Source: Paenibacillus sp. FSL H8-0048 (lineage in GTDB: Bacteria > Bacillota > Bacilli > Paenibacillales > Paenibacillaceae). From it: DNA of 64,000 nt. A program made the position numbers and the translations under genes. The notes under the pieces were generated by a model. It did no database searches. It saw only the letters and a program-made list of their open reading frames with translations, and was not told the origin of the DNA. Every line of letters starts with the position of its first letter. The first letter of the stretch is position 1. Below, piece after piece: positions 25,501 through 32,611 of this stretch. Where the stretch lies: the NCBI RefSeq assembly GCF_038002825.1, contig NZ_JBBODF010000001.1, positions 1-64,000 of the forward strand. Reading direction: 5' to 3'.

Positions 25501-26553
25501 GACATTTTCAAGGTAACAGTAACCAGTAATGCCCCTGAAAACTATGTGCTAGGAACCACTGAGGTTACTTGGACCGCTACGGATGCGAATGGCAATGTTA
25601 GCACGGGTGTGCAGAAGATTACGGTAGTGGACACCACGAAGCCAGTGTTGAAGCTTCCGGCTGACAAAACGGTGGAGGCAACGGCGCTGAAAACTCCGGT
25701 GGAGATCGGCGTGGCAACGGGGACTGACATTTTCAAGGTAACAGTAACCAGTAATGCCCCTGAAAACTATGTGCTAGGAACCACTGAGGTTACTTGGACC
25801 GCTACGGATGCGAACGGCAATGTTAGCACGGGTGTGCAGAAGATTACGGTGGTGGATACCACGAAGCCAGTGTTGAAAGCTCCAGCAGATGTTGCTGTTC
25901 CGGCAACCGGAACCAAAACGCTTGTGAACCTGGGCCAAGCTACAGCGAGCGACATCTTCGGAGTTGTGCTGAAGAATGATGCTCCGGCTGACGGCTTCCC
26001 GTTAGGGAAAACAGTGGTCACCTGGACGGCTACGGATGTGAACGGTAATGTATCGACGGCGGTGCAGAATGTAACTGTTACACAGACGTTCAAGGTTCAA
26101 TCGTTTAATGCGAGCCGAAGCAGCCTGACGAATACGATTTTCCCGAGAATATCCTTTGAGAATACCAGCAAGTCGACCTTGCAGCTCTCCAGCATCAAGC
26201 TTAGATATTACTACACTATCGATGGCGAGAGATTCCAGAGCTTCTATACGGATTATGCCAGAGTAGCAGGCTCGAATACGAGGGTGATCCAACCTTACGT
26301 CACAGGAAGCTTCCAGAAGACAACAGGCAAAACCGGCAGTGACTATTACCTGGAAGTCGGCTTCACCAGCGGTGCCGGAAGTCTTAAGCCTGGAGAAAGT
26401 GTAGAAATTCAGTGCAGATTCTGGAAATCGGATTTCTCTAATTACTATCAGACTAATGATTATTCCTTCAATGGACTGGCAACGGGCTTCACTGATACCA
26501 GCAAGATTACGGCCTACTCCTACGGCAATCTGATTGCAGGAATGGAACCGTAA
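19510..26553 (+). CDS. Giant secreted multi-HYR-repeat protein with C-terminal CBM3-like domain
   Basis: 2347 residues. A basic N-terminus and hydrophobic core (RWLCLSLLILMLAPGAVFG) form a signal peptide. An Ig-like/Big-like domain spans about 130-250 (PVTFTVSEDSTITAVM), and three further beta-sandwich repeats with IDKS/IDKT borders span 255-525. About 22 HYR-like repeats of 75 residues follow from 525, each of the type P-x-L-T-V-P-x-D-I-T-V-E-A and WTATDANGNV. From about 2195 a domain ending SNYYQTNDYSFNG and ITAYSYGNLIAGMEP matches family 3 carbohydrate-binding modules. It lies between holin and XhlA genes. It is probably a long extracellular adhesin; no sortase motif is visible. ATG 19513 has slightly better spacing than 19510. 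Confidence 0.8.
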   Translation: MMKHSKRKCKLVQQGRLGIISRWLCLSLLILMLAPGAVFGSGKIARNILPGPEADTASAAVYEAEPPIPEPQLHQGATVKDSVYSSVYQSVYEIDPTLGVILNHGAYQMSLMALSNVEGSMSPVSPLLQQIRLSQASGVIPGGRGFMLPQVVAVKDLAGNPLPGIPVTFTVSEDSTITAVMRGLNSTGITVVSDANGYASAANNYTGYIGEGYQVYSKGTGVIKTMEVKATVPGLQPVTFKVEVGAVGSNLIDTTPPSIKATAVTENGAPYIAGTWTSQSVTVHYTAEDTLSAIKSLTPDQKFTAEGAGQTATGKAVDSAATSDEDKNHYSIATFGPIHIDKSAPVTEAAVTGAESGSWSRGKIALHFTAEDPYSGVDAVYYKLGENAAVRTSGSSAAVELEQEGATTVSYWAVDRTGNAEAPRTVVVQIDKSGPLIASILSPEANEKGWNSTDVTVSLTASDAHSGVKEIHYRLGADGEEQTLAGSTAAFDVPVEGIIPLEFWAVDHAGNLTAVQKTEVKIDKTVPVITVPANITMEAKAVRTPADIGKASVQDISIPDVLLTNDAPADYPMGTTTVKWTAVDPVGLTSSQVQKITVKDTTKPVLTVQGDMVVEATAVKTPLVVTGASATDIFPVIVVNDAPKEFPIGPTTVTWMATDANSNVTTATQKVTVVDRTKPLLTVPADITKEAAGRRTVVDPGKAAATDIFKVNITNNAPEDYPVGVTKVSWTAKDENGNITTADQLIRITDTTKPVLTIPQDITVEATARRTKVNIGQAEASDLFDVLLTKDAPADYPVGVTKVTWTATDEHGNVTEKVQKITVTDTSPPQLTVPGDITAEATGIQTPVELGEASAKDIFSVTVTNNAPERFIFGTTVVTWTATDENGNTTKTTQTVKIVDTTKPLVTLPGGITAEATGAKTKVDIGQPVVTEIFAVTVKNDAPAEFPLGLTKVTWTITDEHGNATKGTQEVKIVDTTKPVITAPEDLTVEATAVRSKVALGEPVVFDLFETEIINDAPADFPVGTTLVTWMASDPSGNVAIAKQKVTVVDTTAPKLSIPADVKAEATAIRTPVVIGEATATDIFPVTVTSNAPENYAVGVTEVIWTAKDANGLVTTGKQKVTVVDTTLPILTVPQDISVEATAVNTPVQIGKATATDLFPVTVVSNAPASYPLGKTIVTWKATDTNGNFSTGTQTITVKDTTAPVIADIPDYIAEATGQTMQIKLPVPAVTDIFGIAAVSSNAPVSYPLGVTEVTWTAKDVNGNVSTRKQKVTILDTTKPVLAVPEDITVEAAAVETPVEIGEATATDIFKVTVKNNAPEAYPLGVTEVVWTATDANGNVTTKVQKIKVVDTTKPVLTVPEDITVEAAAVETPVEIDVAAATDIFKVTVKNNAPEAYPLGVTEVVWTATDANGNVTTKVQKIKVVDTTKPVLAVPEDITVEAAAVETPVEIGVAAATDIFKVTVKNNAPEAYPLGVTEVVWTATDANGNVTTKVQKIKVVDTTKPVLAVPEDITVEAAAVETPVEIGVAAAKDIFKVTVKNNAPEAYPLGVTEVVWTVTDANGNVTTKVQKIKVVDTTKPTLTVPEDLSVEATAVKTPVEIGQASATDIFKVTVTSDAPAAYPLGTTTVTWKAKDINGNEVTGVQRITVVDTTQPLLKFEGPLQLTKEATALETPVELEVPAALDFFPVTLTTDAPGEHSPITSEETLTANFPIGTTIVKWTAIDSSGNSAVGIVKVTIVDTVKPALKLPADITLEATALKTPVEIGVATGTDIFKVTVTSNAPENYVLGTTEVTWTATDANGNVSTGVQKITVVDTTKPVLKLPADKTVEATALKTPVEIGVATGTDIFKVTVTSNAPENYVLGTTEVTWTATDANGNVSTGVQKITVVDTTKPVLKLPADKTVEATALKTPVEIGVATGTDIFKVTVTSNAPESYVLGTTEVTWTATDANGNVSTGVQKITVVDTTKPVLKLPVDKTVEATALKTPVEIGVATGTDIFKVTVTSNAPENYVLGTTEVTWTATDANGNVSTGVQKITVVDTTKPVLKLPADKTVEATALKTPVEIGVATGTDIFKVTVTSNAPENYVLGTTEVTWTATDANGNVSTGVQKITVVDTTKPVLKAPADVAVPATGTKTLVNLGQATASDIFGVVLKNDAPADGFPLGKTVVTWTATDVNGNVSTAVQNVTVTQTFKVQSFNASRSSLTNTIFPRISFENTSKSTLQLSSIKLRYYYTIDGERFQSFYTDYARVAGSNTRVIQPYVTGSFQKTTGKTGSDYYLEVGFTSGAGSLKPGESVEIQCRFWKSDFSNYYQTNDYSFNGLATGFTDTSKITAYSYGNLIAGMEP
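23341..24240 (+). repeat. Near-identical 225-bp coding repeats, block 1 (four units)
   Basis: Units start near 23341, 23566, 23791 and 24016, each encoding one HYR repeat (PEDITVEAAAVETPVEI type). They differ by only a few bases, unlike the diverged repeats before them, which points to recent tandem amplification. Confidence 0.88.
24735..25860 (+). repeat. Near-identical 225-bp coding repeats, block 2 (five units)
   Basis: Units start near 24735, 24960, 25185, 25410 and 25635, each encoding one HYR repeat with the ADKTVEATALKTPVEIGVAT type core. Synonymous differences are very few between units 2-5. The block sits directly before the last diverged repeat and the CBM3-like domain. Confidence 0.9.
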
Positions 26554-26663
26554 GCGGCTAAGTACAGCATTGCACAGCTTCCAGGTTGCTGCCGGATCAG
26601 TGGTTGCAGCTTGGAGCTATTCATTAACGGGAGATCAACCAGCTCCATTAGCGGGGGTACGAT

Positions 26664-26930
26664 ATGCCAGACGACATGAATGAAATCCTTCAACGGTTGA
26701 CCCGGGTGGAAACCAAGCTCGACATCATGAACAGTGCAAGGGATATTGCGCTTGAGGCCATGCAGAGCAGCAAGTCAGCGCATTTGCGGATGGATGAGAT
26801 GCGGGATGAGCTGTCCAGATTGAAGCTCAGGCAAGGGGAGAATCAGCGCTGGCTGGTGGGCACGATCATTAGCAGCGTGGGGATGTGCATTGCCGCAGCG
26901 GGACTTTTGATGAAAATATTAATCGGGTAG
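26664..26930 (+). CDS. xhlA: XhlA-type hemolysin / lysis-associated protein
   Basis: 88 residues: an N-terminal coiled coil (EILQRLTRVETKLDIMNSAR), a second charged helix and one C-terminal membrane segment (WLVGTIISSVGMCIAAAGLL). This is the layout of PBSX XhlA, which works with a holin and an amidase in host lysis. The gene lies between the giant HYR gene and the lysin gene. GCGGGGG lies 8 bases upstream. Confidence 0.8.
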   Translation: MPDDMNEILQRLTRVETKLDIMNSARDIALEAMQSSKSAHLRMDEMRDELSRLKLRQGENQRWLVGTIISSVGMCIAAAGLLMKILIG

Positions 26931-26955
26931 CAGACAGGAAGAAGGAGATGGGGGA

Positions 26956-27753
26956 ATGGCCAAAGGCTTTGATTGCGCAGCACCGCTAACACGCACACTG
27001 GCAAAGAAATTCAAGGAGGATGGCTACGAATTCGTATGCCGTTACCTCGTGCCCTCCGGCTGGAAAAGGTTAACCCAGGCAGAGGCGGTTGCTATCAGCG
27101 CTGCGGGGCTGCAAATTGTCTCTGTGTATGAAACGACCGCCAGCCGTGCGCTGGGAGGCCGTGCAGCCGGTCTGACAGACGGGGCGATTGCCGCACAGAC
27201 GGCTCTTGCGGTTGGACAACCTGCCGGGAGCCGGATCTACTTTGCCGTTGATTTCGACGCTTCAGCGAAGCAGATGGACACGGTGATCCAGTATATTACG
27301 GCAGCGGGAGAAGCCGCCCGGAATTACCAGTCGGGTGTCTACGGGAGCGTTACGGTTATTGAAGCTGCAATGGCCGCTAAGGCCTGCACCGGCTTTTGGC
27401 AGACGTATGCCTGGAGTAAAGGCCGGAAAGCAGAGGGTATCCACTTGTATCAATATGACAACGGTCCCAAGGGACTAGGTCAACCGGTTCACGGAGTGAA
27501 TGTAGACCTCAACCAGTCCAGCGGAGAAGCCGGCTGGTGGAGCACACAGTCTGCCGCGGTTCCTGTACCAGGCAATGCAAACGGAGAGGGGAAAGACTAT
27601 ATGATGAAGAAAGAGGATGCGGGCAAAATCATTGCTTTTCTTCAAGCAGCTTATATGGCAGCAGGTAATGCAGAGTCTGGAAAAGAATTTCACCGTCTGG
27701 CGAATGAGCTGCGCAAAGCCTCGGGCCAAGCGGCAGACCCGAATAATCGTTAA
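26956..27753 (+). CDS. DUF1906 glycoside-hydrolase-like lysin
   Basis: 265 residues. MAKGFDCAAPLTRTLAKKFK starts the Rv2525c-like glycoside-hydrolase TIM-barrel domain. Family motifs are FVCRYLVP, IVSVYETTA, IYFAVDFDAS (acidic catalytic strand), YQSGVYGS, FWQTYAWSKG and HLYQYDN, followed by VNVDLNQSS. A C-terminal helical tail (about 215-265) is unassigned. There is no signal peptide, so export would depend on the neighbouring holin/XhlA. In phage-like loci this family serves as a cell-wall lysin. The gene ends at a terminator. Confidence 0.8.
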   Translation: MAKGFDCAAPLTRTLAKKFKEDGYEFVCRYLVPSGWKRLTQAEAVAISAAGLQIVSVYETTASRALGGRAAGLTDGAIAAQTALAVGQPAGSRIYFAVDFDASAKQMDTVIQYITAAGEAARNYQSGVYGSVTVIEAAMAAKACTGFWQTYAWSKGRKAEGIHLYQYDNGPKGLGQPVHGVNVDLNQSSGEAGWWSTQSAAVPVPGNANGEGKDYMMKKEDAGKIIAFLQAAYMAAGNAESGKEFHRLANELRKASGQAADPNNR

Positions 27754-27770
27754 TCAGGAGGAAGGGTTAC

Positions 27771-27795
27771 AGGCTGCCTTTGGGCGGCCTTTTTG
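27771..27795 (+). terminator. Rho-independent terminator
   Basis: Stem AGGCTGCC/GGGCGGCCT with a TTT loop, followed by TTTTT. It ends the holin-HYR-XhlA-lysin group and separates it from the cargo gene. Confidence 0.8.
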
Positions 27796-27912
27796 ACATG
27801 TAATTATACATAAATATTAGAATAAATGGATTTATTTATAACTTCAGCTGTAAAAAGCGCTATGGATTTTACTTTATCTATAGGATCGATTTTTTACAGA
27901 GGGGGGACTCCA

Positions 27913-30900
27913 TTGCAGACCCAAGCAACCGTAAGTAAGGAGAAAGACAAAACATCCGGCGGCCATAAACCATACAGCAATCCGCAGGTATTCATTCGCC
28001 CGGCAGCCGCGAAACAACCAGACCCGGTAGAGATTATCCGGCGTGTCCGCCAGAATCCGGCTTCCTTAAGCCGTGAAGACAAGCTGGCACTTCAGCGCAC
28101 ACTCGGCAACCGGGCTGTAGTTCAGTTGTTATCGAGTCTGAAGGAGGATGGGAAGAAGAAAGAGCAGGCAGACAATGGAACACAGGCGGCTGGACCAAGT
28201 AACAGCGTGGCCGCAGAAGCTCAAGTGGAAGAGCATAAGGATTCACCGGAACCGGTGCAAGCAGAAGCAGAGCAAGCCAGCGCTCCGGCTGAAGCTAAGA
28301 TGCAGAGTAAGCAGGAGCCGTTGGGGCAGGCAGGAGGCGCTAATGCGTCTGTCACACAAACTAAGCCTGCTAGTGGCGGCAGTTCTTCAGGTCCCGTAGC
28401 CGTCAAAAAGACGCCAGCACCTGCCCGGACGAAGGGGAGAGCAGAGGCCACTGTAGAGGGGCAAGCTGAAACGGCAGAACGAGAGGAAGACGCTCCGTCT
28501 GCAGAAGAAGCCAGGGAAGAGCTGTCTGCGGAACCTTTGAATCCCGGAAAGGCGGAGGAGTCCGCAGCAGCTCAGGGAGAGGATGCGCCGGAGCCAGCCA
28601 AGAAGTCCGCCGCCTCCAAAGGAGCAGATGCACCGAAGAAAGCAGCCAAGGAGCCATCGCTTGGAGCAGCACTCGGTGCCTTGGCAGGAGATGGGAAGGA
28701 GAAGCCGGCGAAGGGTAAGACGGTGAAGATCAGCGGTGAAGATCCGGGGCAGATTCTGGATCAGCTGACACAGGTTCAGCCTACAGAGCTGGGGGATGCC
28801 TATGCCCAGGCGGTGAATGTATCCTCCGGTGCTTTCGCGAAGCAGGCGCAGAAGACCAAACAAGGGCTGCCTGCTGTTCCTGTACCGACCGGCTTGAAAG
28901 GGAAGGTCCTGCAGGCCCGGAAGAAACCGGCAGCACTGAAGCACGCTGTGAAGGAAGGCTTCAAAAGCGAGCGTACCGGCGGGGCTGTTAGTGCAGGGAA
29001 GCTGGACAAAATGAACATTAGTTCATCCGGTTCCGGGGGCAATCCTGAGGCGATGTTAAGCGAGATCCGTTCCGCAGCCGCCCAGCCGCCGGGAATCAGC
29101 ATGACCGGGGAGGCAGATCCCTCCCAACTGGAGGGTTTTCATCAGGAGGCCTCTCAGCAGGTGAGCACAGCCAAGCAGGCGGAGATGGGCCAGATCAAGC
29201 AGCCGTTCGGGGAGAATGAGATCTATCCCGAGCCGGATGGCACCGTGGTGAAGGCCGCTGCAGGGCTGAAAGGCGGGCAGGCGCCCGGAGCCAAAAAGCT
29301 GCCTGCACTGACACTGCCTGCAGATATGACTGCCGGACTGAACCGTAGTCTGGCTCCAGAGATGAAGAAGCAGCTTGGTACCAAGCAGGCGGAATATAAG
29401 AAGGAACAAGCAAAATTCGACAGTAAAGTGCTGAGCTCCAAAGCCGACAGCCAGGCACAAATCCGGCAGGCCGAGACCGAGGCGAAGAACAAGCAGATCA
29501 GCCAGCAGACTGGAGCCAAAGCAGAAGTCACCCAATTGCAGGGCGAGTGGAAAAAGGAGCTGGATGCTGCCGAGACGGACTATACCAAACAGGCCGGGTC
29601 AGCCGCCCAGCAGAAGAAGCAGGAGATCAACAGCGTCCGCACAGACAAAGAGCGGGAAGCTCAGAAGAAGCAGTCTGAAGCGGAGCGGGAAGCGACGCAG
29701 GCCTACAGTAAAGCTAAGAAGGAAGCAGACGGCAAGCATGAACAGGAGAAGGCCAAGGAAGAGAAGAAGGGCGGCTTCCTCGGCTGGGTGAAGGATAAGC
29801 TGGAAGCTGTCGTCGAAGTCGTTAAGAAAGCAGTCAACTTCATTTTTGAGGGTCTCCGCAAAGCGGTTAAGTTTATTTTTGACAAAGCGAAGCAGGCTGT
29901 GCTGGGCATCATTGAACTGGGCCGCAAGCTGATTACAACTCTGATCAAGGGACTGGGTGTGCTGCTGAAAAAGCTGGTAACCGTTGTATTTGCCAAGTTC
30001 CCCGGCATTGCAGCCAAGATATGCAGCAAGATTGACGGAGTTGTCAATAAGGCCATTAAAGCGGTCAACCAGCTGGCCCAGAAGCTCAAGACCAAGGTTA
30101 CTCAAGTTATGGACTTCCTGGCCTCGAAGGTGGATCAGGCGCTGGCAGCAGTACAGAACTTCTATTCCAAGCTGATCTCAACGCTCGGCAATCTGCTGAT
30201 TGCGACTTTCCTGGATGTGCTCGTCCGTATAGGAGCGCTCGGGAAGGCGGCGAAGCGTTCGTTCAGCCATCTGGAAGGGAAGATGTGGGAGTATCTGCTT
30301 GGGGTAGACATCTCCAAGCCAATGGGCGCTGGAGCAGCAGAAGGCGGAGCTGTAGAGCAGGCTGAGGGAGCTGGCGCTGGTGCGGCAGCGGGCGAGAAGC
30401 TGAGCGCCGAGGATATCGAGATGGAGTCGGTGGAGCAGGGCGAGATGGACCCTGCACTGGTGCAGGAGGCGAACCTGAAGGACGGAGAAACCAAAGAGAT
30501 GTCCGGCAGCCGCGACCCGGCTACCATGGACAGTATTATGGCGGAATTCGACACCGGAACAGCCAACCAGAGCCTTGGCGGCAAAATAGCCGATGGTGTC
30601 AAGCTACGTGCGAATAATGCGAAAATGTTGTTTGACCAAATTAAATCATTTGTAATAAAATGGATGAAGGCCCATGGATTACAGCTGCTTGCGGGCATAG
30701 CGGGAGTATTGGTTGCTGTTGGCGCAGCTTTTGTCATCAGTGGCGGTGCCATTACTGTTCTTATTCCCCCTATTATTAATATTATCACGGTTGTGATGCA
30801 GGCTCAGGCAATTGTGTCTATTGCGCAAACCTTAGCGCAAGCCGCCGGTTACATCGGCACCTACCTGAGCCAGGGCTGGCAGAAGATGATCGAACCTGCC

Positions 30901-31953
30901 GCAATTGCGCTCGCTACTGCACTGGCGATGGGGCTGGTTGAGCTGGCGATGGCGGGTGGCTTCAAAGCTGTCGGAGCTGACCTCAAGAAAGCCGGACAAG
31001 CTGTCAAGAAGGGCGTCGGAGCGGCAGCCAGCGGGGTGAAGAACGTTGTAGGCGCAGGAGCCAAAGGCATCAAGAGCCTGCTGAAATCCGGAGCCAAGCT
31101 GGCCTCCAAGAGCGGCAGCATGATTATACGTAATGGTAAAATCGTGATCAAGAGCCTGCAAAAGGGGCTCGTGAAGGGGGCCAAAAATCTCCGGGGCCTG
31201 CTGGACCGGATTCTGCAAAAGTTCAAGTTCAAGAAGTTTAAGCTGGTGCGCAAGGGCAAGCATATTCGTCTTTACGGCGAGGTTAATCCTTGGGTGTTGC
31301 TGGCTGATGGGACGATTCAAGAAGTTGATAGTCTGGATGGAAGAAAAGCAGGGATTAATACTCAGGCAGAGCTCGATAAGATTAAGAGCCTTTCTGAGTC
31401 CCAAAGAAATGATTTCTATAATGCTGCAGTTGCAAGAAAAGACGGGAAGATTGATTTTGATAGTATTAAGGTTTCTGAAAAATCAGCATTGAAGAAAACA
31501 TTCGTCTCAACACCATACGATGCATCAGGTAAACTAAAAGCTAATGTGAAATACAAAACTGGTGAATTTCAATATGACTATGAAACAGATCATTTTGGAA
31601 GAATTGAAACTTTTAAAGCAGATGATTTGAAATTAACTGCAAGAGAGCAAAGATTACCGCATGATTCGAATACCCCAGGGAAAGCGAAAGGTGACCATGC
31701 AGGCCATCTTGCAGGGGATAGGTTTGGAGGATCAGCACAAATTGATAACATTGTTTCTCAAGCAAGTGCAGTTAATTTAAGTAAATACAAAAAATTAGAG
31801 AATTTATGGGCGAAAGCGTTAAAAGAAATACCACCAAAGCATGTATCAGTTGAAGTGAAATTATTATATGACATTGATTCTCTCAGACCTTCAGGTTTTA
31901 AAGTAATCTACGAAATAGATGGAAATATTACAATTAAGAATTTATCAAATTAG
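27913..31953 (+). CDS. eCIS polymorphic toxin cargo with C-terminal DNA/RNA non-specific endonuclease domain
   Basis: 1346 residues from TTG 27913, which has GAGGGGGG at good spacing; a longer frame from 27826 has none. Residues 60-73 (LQRTLGNRAVVQLL) match the conserved N-terminal motif of many eCIS cargo proteins. A Pro/Ala/Glu-rich stretch (75-300) follows, then charged coiled coils (to about 620) and amphipathic to hydrophobic helices (650-1110). The C-terminus has YDYETDHFGRIETFKADDLK and GDHAGHLAGDRFGGSAQIDN (from 1260), the Endonuclea_NS_2-type core; H1265 in D-H-x-G-H-L is the likely catalytic histidine. GC falls sharply after about 31290, marking an exchanged toxin module. An immunity gene follows 11 bases later. 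Confidence 0.8.
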   Translation: MQTQATVSKEKDKTSGGHKPYSNPQVFIRPAAAKQPDPVEIIRRVRQNPASLSREDKLALQRTLGNRAVVQLLSSLKEDGKKKEQADNGTQAAGPSNSVAAEAQVEEHKDSPEPVQAEAEQASAPAEAKMQSKQEPLGQAGGANASVTQTKPASGGSSSGPVAVKKTPAPARTKGRAEATVEGQAETAEREEDAPSAEEAREELSAEPLNPGKAEESAAAQGEDAPEPAKKSAASKGADAPKKAAKEPSLGAALGALAGDGKEKPAKGKTVKISGEDPGQILDQLTQVQPTELGDAYAQAVNVSSGAFAKQAQKTKQGLPAVPVPTGLKGKVLQARKKPAALKHAVKEGFKSERTGGAVSAGKLDKMNISSSGSGGNPEAMLSEIRSAAAQPPGISMTGEADPSQLEGFHQEASQQVSTAKQAEMGQIKQPFGENEIYPEPDGTVVKAAAGLKGGQAPGAKKLPALTLPADMTAGLNRSLAPEMKKQLGTKQAEYKKEQAKFDSKVLSSKADSQAQIRQAETEAKNKQISQQTGAKAEVTQLQGEWKKELDAAETDYTKQAGSAAQQKKQEINSVRTDKEREAQKKQSEAEREATQAYSKAKKEADGKHEQEKAKEEKKGGFLGWVKDKLEAVVEVVKKAVNFIFEGLRKAVKFIFDKAKQAVLGIIELGRKLITTLIKGLGVLLKKLVTVVFAKFPGIAAKICSKIDGVVNKAIKAVNQLAQKLKTKVTQVMDFLASKVDQALAAVQNFYSKLISTLGNLLIATFLDVLVRIGALGKAAKRSFSHLEGKMWEYLLGVDISKPMGAGAAEGGAVEQAEGAGAGAAAGEKLSAEDIEMESVEQGEMDPALVQEANLKDGETKEMSGSRDPATMDSIMAEFDTGTANQSLGGKIADGVKLRANNAKMLFDQIKSFVIKWMKAHGLQLLAGIAGVLVAVGAAFVISGGAITVLIPPIINIITVVMQAQAIVSIAQTLAQAAGYIGTYLSQGWQKMIEPAAIALATALAMGLVELAMAGGFKAVGADLKKAGQAVKKGVGAAASGVKNVVGAGAKGIKSLLKSGAKLASKSGSMIIRNGKIVIKSLQKGLVKGAKNLRGLLDRILQKFKFKKFKLVRKGKHIRLYGEVNPWVLLADGTIQEVDSLDGRKAGINTQAELDKIKSLSESQRNDFYNAAVARKDGKIDFDSIKVSEKSALKKTFVSTPYDASGKLKANVKYKTGEFQYDYETDHFGRIETFKADDLKLTAREQRLPHDSNTPGKAKGDHAGHLAGDRFGGSAQIDNIVSQASAVNLSKYKKLENLWAKALKEIPPKHVSVEVKLLYDIDSLRPSGFKVIYEIDGNITIKNLSN

Positions 31954-31964
31954 GAGGAAGATGT

Positions 31965-32420
31965 ATGGCAAAAGTATTTGAAGATTATTTTTCGGAACTA
32001 CAAGCAGATATGGTTTCGACTTGTATAGAGTATGTTAATAATAGAGCGGATATGATTTTTATCTACGCAACTTATGAAGTTGGAGATTACGGATTTGATG
32101 TCTTCTACAAGATTAATAATAAGATTGTGCAGAAAAATAAGATAAATGATGCGTTAGAGCATTCAGAAATTTTATATGATGTTTCGAGAAATCGCCAGAT
32201 TGCACTTCTCGATGCGGGTAATGAAGACCTTCTAAAGTTATATAATATTTGTAAAGAATACAAAAGAGAAATGCCGACAGAGATGAAGCTTGTTTATGAT
32301 GTAGCAAATAATAAACTGAATGCAACCTACAACTACAATTTAATTTACTCGAATGATCCCGAAAAGACATCAGATCACGTATTTAAAGAGTGGTTCGAAG
32401 AGATGGGGAAATTATCGTAA
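31965..32420 (+). CDS. Immunity protein, YezG/DUF600 family
   Basis: 151 residues. FIYATYEVGDYGFDVFYKIN and the C-terminal PTEMKLVYDVANNKLNATYN followed by YNLIYSND and VFKEWFEEM are hallmarks of the YezG-type DUF600 family. B. subtilis YezG is the antitoxin of the YeeF LXG DNase, whose toxin domain is also of the NS_2 nuclease type. Position directly after the nuclease-tipped cargo gene, with an AGGAGGAAG site, and equally low GC support toxin-immunity pairing. It should protect the producer from the nuclease in the cytoplasm. Confidence 0.82.
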   Translation: MAKVFEDYFSELQADMVSTCIEYVNNRADMIFIYATYEVGDYGFDVFYKINNKIVQKNKINDALEHSEILYDVSRNRQIALLDAGNEDLLKLYNICKEYKREMPTEMKLVYDVANNKLNATYNYNLIYSNDPEKTSDHVFKEWFEEMGKLS

Positions 32421-32434
32421 TTGATACTACACTA

Positions 32435-32473
32435 AGCCGAATTCAGCCATTGACTGAACAATCGGCTTTTTTT
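32435..32473 (+). terminator. Rho-independent terminator
   Basis: Stem AGCCGA...TCGGCT with an inner CAG/CTG pair, followed by a run of seven T. It closes the toxin-immunity unit. Confidence 0.8.
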
Positions 32474-32611
32474 ATATTTATTATTAATGAGTTTCCTGAA
32501 ACCTCTCTGACTGTTTGTGATTTTCTTCCCAGGCCTCTTTTTAAAACCTATATCAGAAAAAAAGTATATATATTTGCTAGACGTGATTCAGGTTTCAAAT
32601 GATAAGATGGG

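Noticed and set aside
27826..27912. Upstream extension of the cargo protein to ATG 27826
   Set aside because: No ribosome binding site there; TTG 27913 follows GAGGGGGG directly.
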